From contig PAPM01000003.1 of the NCBI GenBank assembly GCA_002708905.1, positions 30,134-94,133 of the forward strand: a stretch of DNA of 64,000 bases, written 5' to 3'. Below the pieces are notes generated by a model, which made no database searches, was not told the DNA's origin, and saw nothing but the letters and a program-made list of their open reading frames with translations. A program made the position numbers and the translations under genes. Of this stretch, positions 60,501 to 64,000 are shown piece by piece. Numbering within the stretch: position 1 is the first letter of the stretch; the number at the start of each line of letters is the position of its first letter. Source of the DNA: Pseudomonadales bacterium. GTDB taxonomy: Bacteria > Pseudomonadota > Gammaproteobacteria > Pseudomonadales > Ketobacteraceae.

Positions 60501-61413
60501 TAAGGATAATAACCATGTGCTGGAACTCTTGCGCTCGGTTGAATCTGCTGCAGAGATAGGAAAGAAATCAGGTTATAAGGATATTCAGCTGGTCCGTCCG
60601 GGTGATGAAAAGATGGAAGAGCGGGACGAGGTCATGTCATGGGTGGCCCGCATTAACCGGGCACTCGACGAAGGTAATCTCAAGATCCGGTGCCAGATGA
60701 TCTATCCCATCATGGAGGCACAGCAAAGCATGCCCCACTTTGAAGTATTACTCACTGTGGTGGATAGTAACGGAGAGCATCTTCCGCCGGCTGACTTTAT
60801 TAAGGCAGCTGAAGAGTACAGCAGGATGGGATCGGTGGACAGATGGGTTATCGATAGTGTCCTGGGCTGGATGCAGGATAACAAAAATATCGTGAGTAAG
60901 TTAGGTGGGTTCTCCATCAATCTCTCAGGTCATTCCCTGAACGACGAAACGTTCCTGGACTTTATATTCGAATCGCTCGTACGTTTTCAGGTGCCAAGGG
61001 AAAAGCTGATATTTGAGATTACTGAAACCACCGCAGTGGCTAATCTCGAAGATGCGGCCGACTTTATCAATGAAATGAGAGGGATTGGTTGTCGCTTTTC
61101 GTTGGATGACTTCGGCGCCGGGCAGTCCTCATATGCTTACCTCAAGCGTTTGCCTGTAGATTTCATCAAGATTGATGGCGCCTTCGTTAAGAACATATCC
61201 AACGACGATGTCGATTACGCCCTGGTAAAATCCATCACGGAAATGGGGCATTTTCTTGATAAGAAAATTGTCGCTGAGTTTGTGTCTTCGGAGGAGATTC
61301 TTGAGGTGGTCAGGGATATTGGTGTGGACTACGTCCAAGGCTACTATCTTGGCAAGCCGGTCATGATAGAGGATCTGGAACACTCACTTGAGCCAAGCCA
61401 CATGGTCGCATGA
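57511..61413 (+). CDS. DUF1631 protein with degenerate GGDEF and EAL domains
   Basis: A 1300-residue cytoplasmic protein. An N-terminal PilZ-like region (1-105) precedes a long DUF1631 helical region (about 130-830). A GGDEF domain follows with GGNEF in place of GGDEF (about residue 943), so cyclase activity is doubtful. The EAL domain keeps the key residues: EVLL for the EAL Glu, INLSG, FEITETTA, the Asp pair in DDFGAGQSSY (about 1199), IKIDG, VAEFV and QGYYLGKP. It is probably a c-di-GMP phosphodiesterase. GTG 57511 has a GGGG site; TTG 57493 opens the frame. Large DUF1631 proteins are common in Pseudomonas-like bacteria, and their sensing role is unknown. Confidence 0.85.
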   Translation: MEKRELSPRRVDIDAVLSFGEGEGDLCKIKEFSQESIRITILDERYLQFIMQSVVELESIVTVTFKAKARYVALDFIVMEKREEGIVLKFVHLSPKNTEYLEQAVSAASEVKRSESPGAKDLSQKNLAAAKKSNLIKLTNGRAKSFLEDRFNDFMNVLGEALLSEAELQSTDAAQHQFFDAIAGFKKLAPRFFNQFEGAISADAADVANGRWKAKDKNMGSDDGDGSLSLVEKEEFEDWLIVRVATSRTELQFRDILIELQLRLDVAFGVEGGGRVYNPYGPSAYCHSFYQCIRPLRLTHKVERLVFKIFQERVLSDLGTLYKALNNILIDADVLPDINVTKYLASQAFKNRNTGSVKKDAESGVQAPVSGAVVPPMADALDAPASSLAVPASGQPGSFSSLQEGLARARNAYSTASRLWQLHSSQEAGEAGSTRNESAEFGANIANEYNQAIQSVRSQVVVGQANLDAPGSLKHYIAQAAGSASPLSEHHLQSADMIETLFSNIVESDRIEQSLRSDLRKLEVPLLEVLLNDPTLFTADFHPARQAVNYIALLSDRGSINLNQNKPVIRDCINELVENGCTDVESMQLVVEKLDALVEKERKQIERNLSRVTEACSGQEKVKMANATVERELHRRLEGQPTPVAILHLIDNGWRDLMRLCYFREGLGSRAWDMTLIVIDQLLLRLMPGAFDEEKVLFKSDELVKLIRKGLSKVEKGGVNYGWVVSEVDSILHREAGEKVPVSSYKLQNTEENQSQRLEKLGVDTDDKSVHRWMRRAKSLKEGQWLEFDVNSQQSVLNQLAWISEQCDRFVFVNHHGMKVKDVSLEELALKLKTGDVLVLSDESMPAVEKGLDALIQKIYDQLAFDSAHDQLTGLKTRKEFERCIAQSVARAKKNDTFYVLIFVDILQFKVINNTCGYEVGDSFLREIANRIKSVVFDEAMIGRIGGNEFGILLPIENDKKGYLMASEIKSAIEEKRFVSGDQSFAITAVVSLVGFDKDNNHVLELLRSVESAAEIGKKSGYKDIQLVRPGDEKMEERDEVMSWVARINRALDEGNLKIRCQMIYPIMEAQQSMPHFEVLLTVVDSNGEHLPPADFIKAAEEYSRMGSVDRWVIDSVLGWMQDNKNIVSKLGGFSINLSGHSLNDETFLDFIFESLVRFQVPREKLIFEITETTAVANLEDAADFINEMRGIGCRFSLDDFGAGQSSYAYLKRLPVDFIKIDGAFVKNISNDDVDYALVKSITEMGHFLDKKIVAEFVSSEEILEVVRDIGVDYVQGYYLGKPVMIEDLEHSLEPSHMVA

Positions 61414-61489
61414 TCACCTGCTCTTGGTCTGGCTAATTGGTCAAGCTGTCGGTACAGTATACCAATTGTTCTAATCCGGCGCTTGTACC

Positions 61490-62494
61490 ATGAAAGTAAA
61501 TCTAGACAATCTAAAACGCAGTCATCAGATCACATTGTTCGCAGTTGATGGGCTGATGCTGTTACTTATTTCAGTCAATCTGTTGTGGATTGTATTTGAT
61601 ACCTTGTTCGCCAGTGAGTTGGTGAGGGCAGGGTTGTTTTGGCTTGCGCCAGATTTTACCAAGTTCTATGGGGAGCGGATTCACCCGGATTTTGTCTCCT
61701 ATGACCTGGTTTTTGTCTCCATATTTATCACCGAGTTTTGCCTGCGTTGGATTGTGGCTATCCTGCAGAAAACCCATCACCGATGGTTCTTTTACCCATT
61801 CGTCCATTGGTACGATTTGATAGGTTGTATTCCGGTTGGTTCCTTCCGCTGGCTAAGGCTGCTGCGGGTTATCTCAATTTTGTATCGTTTGCAGAAATAC
61901 GGTGTCATTGATATCACCAACTCGGCTCCGGGTCGTTTCTTTATCAAGTACTATAACGTGCTTGTGGAGGAAATTTCTGACAGGGTGGTGGAAAATGTAC
62001 TGAGCGGGGTGCAGGATGAGGTTCGGGGAGGCAGTCCGGTGGTAGAAAGGATTCTGATCGAGGTTCTGATTCCCCATAAATCGTTAATAGCAAACTGGCT
62101 TACTGTCAAGATTAACGAAATTTGTGATGATGTTTACCTCCCAAACCAGGAGGCCCTTCGCAAGTATATTGAGCAGTCACTTTCAGACTCTATTGCCAGG
62201 GATGCCAAGGTTGCTGCTCTTGAGTCAGTTCCAGTGGTGGGGCCGAGGTTGGTGGATGTCATAGATCACACGGTAAGCGATGTTGTGTTTGACGTGATTG
62301 ATGGATTAATGCTCGATATTGGCAAGCAGGAAACTGATCATATTGTTACAGAGCTGCTTGATGGTGTTATTCATAAGATTCTGCAACCATCGGACGCACT
62401 GAACGAAGCCAGTAAGCAGGTGATGCTGGATGCGATCGATATAATTAAAGACCAGGTAAGGGTTCAACGCTGGCGACAGGAATTGGCTCCATGA
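61490..62494 (+). CDS. Membrane protein with voltage-sensor-like helices, no pore
   Basis: A 334-residue protein. The first 150 residues hold about four membrane helices. A basic S4-like segment (SFRWLRLLRVISILYRLQKY) follows WYDLIGCIPVG, as in voltage-gated ion-channel proteins. No pore helix or selectivity filter follows. The remaining 180 residues are soluble, acidic and helical, with a GPRLVDVIDHTVSDVVFDVIDGL stretch. It is presumably a sensor or membrane anchor, and function is unknown. Its stop overlaps the amidase start. Confidence 0.7.
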   Translation: MKVNLDNLKRSHQITLFAVDGLMLLLISVNLLWIVFDTLFASELVRAGLFWLAPDFTKFYGERIHPDFVSYDLVFVSIFITEFCLRWIVAILQKTHHRWFFYPFVHWYDLIGCIPVGSFRWLRLLRVISILYRLQKYGVIDITNSAPGRFFIKYYNVLVEEISDRVVENVLSGVQDEVRGGSPVVERILIEVLIPHKSLIANWLTVKINEICDDVYLPNQEALRKYIEQSLSDSIARDAKVAALESVPVVGPRLVDVIDHTVSDVVFDVIDGLMLDIGKQETDHIVTELLDGVIHKILQPSDALNEASKQVMLDAIDIIKDQVRVQRWRQELAP

Positions 62495-63975
62495 TGAGAT
62501 TCGATGAATATAGACAGCTGGATGGAACTGAGATAGCGCTTCAAATTGGTAATGGGAACTTGCACAAGGACGAAGTTCTTGAATGTGCTATTGCACGGGC
62601 AGTTGAAGTCAATCCAAAAATCAACGCAATCGTAACACCCTATTTTGATCAGGCTAGATCTTATATTCAATCCGATCTCCCTAAGGGTCCGTTTATGGGT
62701 GTTCCCGTTCTGCTGAAAGATCTGGTTGGAGAGTTAAAAGGTTTTGTGACCGGGAATGGCACGGCCGTATGCAAGTACGATGTTGCGAAGCGCACCAGTA
62801 CTTTATATAAACGTTATTCTCAAATGGGCATGGTGTTTATTGGCAAGACCAACACCCCAGAGTTTGGATTGTTGGCAACCACTGAGCCGACTGCAAACGG
62901 ACCCAGTTTAAACCCTTGGAATTTGTCGAAATCTACTGGTGGTTCCAGTGGCGGTTCAGCGGCCGCGATCGCTGCAGGAATTGTACCGCTGGCCTCAGCC
63001 GGAGACGGCGGCGGGTCCATTCGTATTCCCGCATCCTGCTGCGGTTTGTTTGGGCTGAAACCAACTCGTGGCATCGTTCCCTCCGGTCCTTATGCTGAAC
63101 TCTGGGACGGCGCTGTATCCGAACATGTGATTAGCCGAACGGTGCGCGATTCGAAGGCCGTTCTGGCGGGTTCCATTGGCACTGATCCTTATTCCCATGT
63201 GCCACAATCCGTTAGTTGGGATGTGTTGGCAGAGCAGGTCGACTGTGGAAAGTCTAAACTACGCATAGGGTACACAACCAAGTCTTTCTATGGAGGGGAG
63301 GTGCATAAGGATTGTGTTGATGCTGTGGAACATAGCGTCACGCTTTTACAAGGCCTCGGCCACGAAGTTGAAAAAGTTGAGTTGGAAATTGATCCTGAAA
63401 AATTAGTATCTTGCTACAGCGATATTTATACAGCTCATGTGAATGCCGATGTCTCGGACCTGATGGCAAGGTATGGTAAGAAGTTTGTAAAGGATAATGT
63501 TGAACCGCTTACGTATTTTATTTATGCAATTGGCAAGCGATTCAATGCGGGCGCATTTGTACTATCGAAGCGGCGCTGGAGTGAATTTAGTCACATAATG
63601 GACGAATGGCATAATTCACACGATCTCCTGATGAGCCCGACGTTGGCGGTTCCGCCATACAATATCGGCGAGATGGGTGGTTCAGCGCTGGAAGAATCAA
63701 TCCTTAAATTCGCGAATCTAACTAATCTTTCCAGTGTTATCTCGTCACGCTTTCTGTATGCGCTCAGCAAACCGCAATTAATGAAGGTTCCGTTTACCCA
63801 ATTGGCGAATATCACTGGTCAGCCGGCCATGTCTGTACCATTGTTCTGGAACAAGGCTGGGATGCCCATAGGGACCCAGTTCGTTGGGCGCAGGCTGAGT
63901 GATGCTATGCTCTTGGGGCTCGCAGAAGAACTGGAAAGGGTCGAACCCTGGTTTGATAAGGTTCCGGCTATGTAA
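62491..63975 (+). CDS. Amidase (amidase-signature family)
   Basis: A 494-residue enzyme of the Ser-cisSer-Lys amidase family. The Lys is in VPVLLKDLVG (Lys76). The glycine-serine signature GGSSGGSAAAIAAG carries the cis-Ser (about 152), and the nucleophile is Ser176 in GDGGGSIRIPAS. Relatives include GatA, 6-aminohexanoate and aryl amidases; the exact substrate cannot be told. It is not GatA, since gatB and gatC are absent nearby. ATG 62491 overlaps the previous stop (ATGA). Confidence 0.9.
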   Translation: MMRFDEYRQLDGTEIALQIGNGNLHKDEVLECAIARAVEVNPKINAIVTPYFDQARSYIQSDLPKGPFMGVPVLLKDLVGELKGFVTGNGTAVCKYDVAKRTSTLYKRYSQMGMVFIGKTNTPEFGLLATTEPTANGPSLNPWNLSKSTGGSSGGSAAAIAAGIVPLASAGDGGGSIRIPASCCGLFGLKPTRGIVPSGPYAELWDGAVSEHVISRTVRDSKAVLAGSIGTDPYSHVPQSVSWDVLAEQVDCGKSKLRIGYTTKSFYGGEVHKDCVDAVEHSVTLLQGLGHEVEKVELEIDPEKLVSCYSDIYTAHVNADVSDLMARYGKKFVKDNVEPLTYFIYAIGKRFNAGAFVLSKRRWSEFSHIMDEWHNSHDLLMSPTLAVPPYNIGEMGGSALEESILKFANLTNLSSVISSRFLYALSKPQLMKVPFTQLANITGQPAMSVPLFWNKAGMPIGTQFVGRRLSDAMLLGLAEELERVEPWFDKVPAM

Positions 63976-64000
63976 TGGCGAATTCAGAAGCAGGGTTCGC
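63975..64000 (+). CDS. Start of a further gene, cut by the window end
   Basis: ATG 63975 overlaps the amidase stop codon (TAATG), the usual mark of translational coupling. Only eight codons (MANSEAGF) are visible, so nothing can be said about the product. Confidence 0.4.

Overview
The window reads as chromosomal DNA of an aerobic, motile gammaproteobacterium of the Pseudomonadales/Oceanospirillales kind (Alcanivorax-, Ketobacter- or Marinobacter-like). The reason is gene order: cspD-clpS-clpA-infA-bpt-aat-trxB, ftsK-lolA-rarA-crcB-serS-cysG, tusDCBE with a neighbouring tRNA-Ser, and gacA-uvrC-pgsA followed by tRNA-Gly, tRNA-Cys and tRNA-Leu are arrangements known from Pseudomonas and relatives. 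This placement is inference; no rRNA gene is present. I see no insertion sequence, integrase, CRISPR array or prophage.

Region 1 (1-12.6 kb) is the accessory part and the most interesting. Reading on the minus strand from 12298 down, it encodes a sulfonate/nitrate-type ABC importer whose binding protein carries a NosL-like C-terminal domain, a Cys-Cys membrane protein, the ATPase, a Sco1-type protein and a diheme cytochrome c. Next come a GntR/UTRA regulator, a flavoprotein and a small ferredoxin resembling the alpha and beta subunits of adenylylsulfate (APS) reductase, a HEAT-repeat protein, the 7Fe ferredoxin FdxA, a DUF971 protein, a YeiH-type putative sulfate exporter and an OprD-type porin. 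Two transcription units start at sequences that match sigma-54 promoters. A repeated operator-like motif sits at the same distance downstream of both, and again upstream of the GntR gene. I infer one regulon for uptake of a small organosulfur (or similar) anion and its redox processing.

Region 2 (12.6-20.3 kb) is housekeeping: roxA, purB, hflD, mnmA, nudJ, an internally duplicated unknown protein, moaCDE and rluE. Region 3 (20.3-28.2 kb) holds icd, cspD and a compact N-degron pathway (clpS, clpA, bpt, aat) with infA and trxB. Region 4 (28.3-41.6 kb) holds ald behind a near-consensus sigma-54 promoter, then ftsK, lolA, rarA, crcB, serS, cysG, a chemoreceptor, a TrpD2/YbiB protein, the complete TusBCDE sulfur relay and tRNA-Ser.

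Region 5 (41.6-54.2 kb) holds a membrane adenylate cyclase, a candidate 36-residue lipoprotein, gacA, uvrC (which appears to lack any ATG/GTG/TTG start), pgsA, three tRNAs, several unknowns, a cyclic-nucleotide-binding protein, ubiG and ppnN. Region 6 (54.3-64 kb) holds pgm, a NinX-like small protein, a DUF2806-like protein, a 1300-residue DUF1631/GGDEF/EAL protein, a voltage-sensor-like membrane protein and an amidase. The start of one more gene runs off the end.
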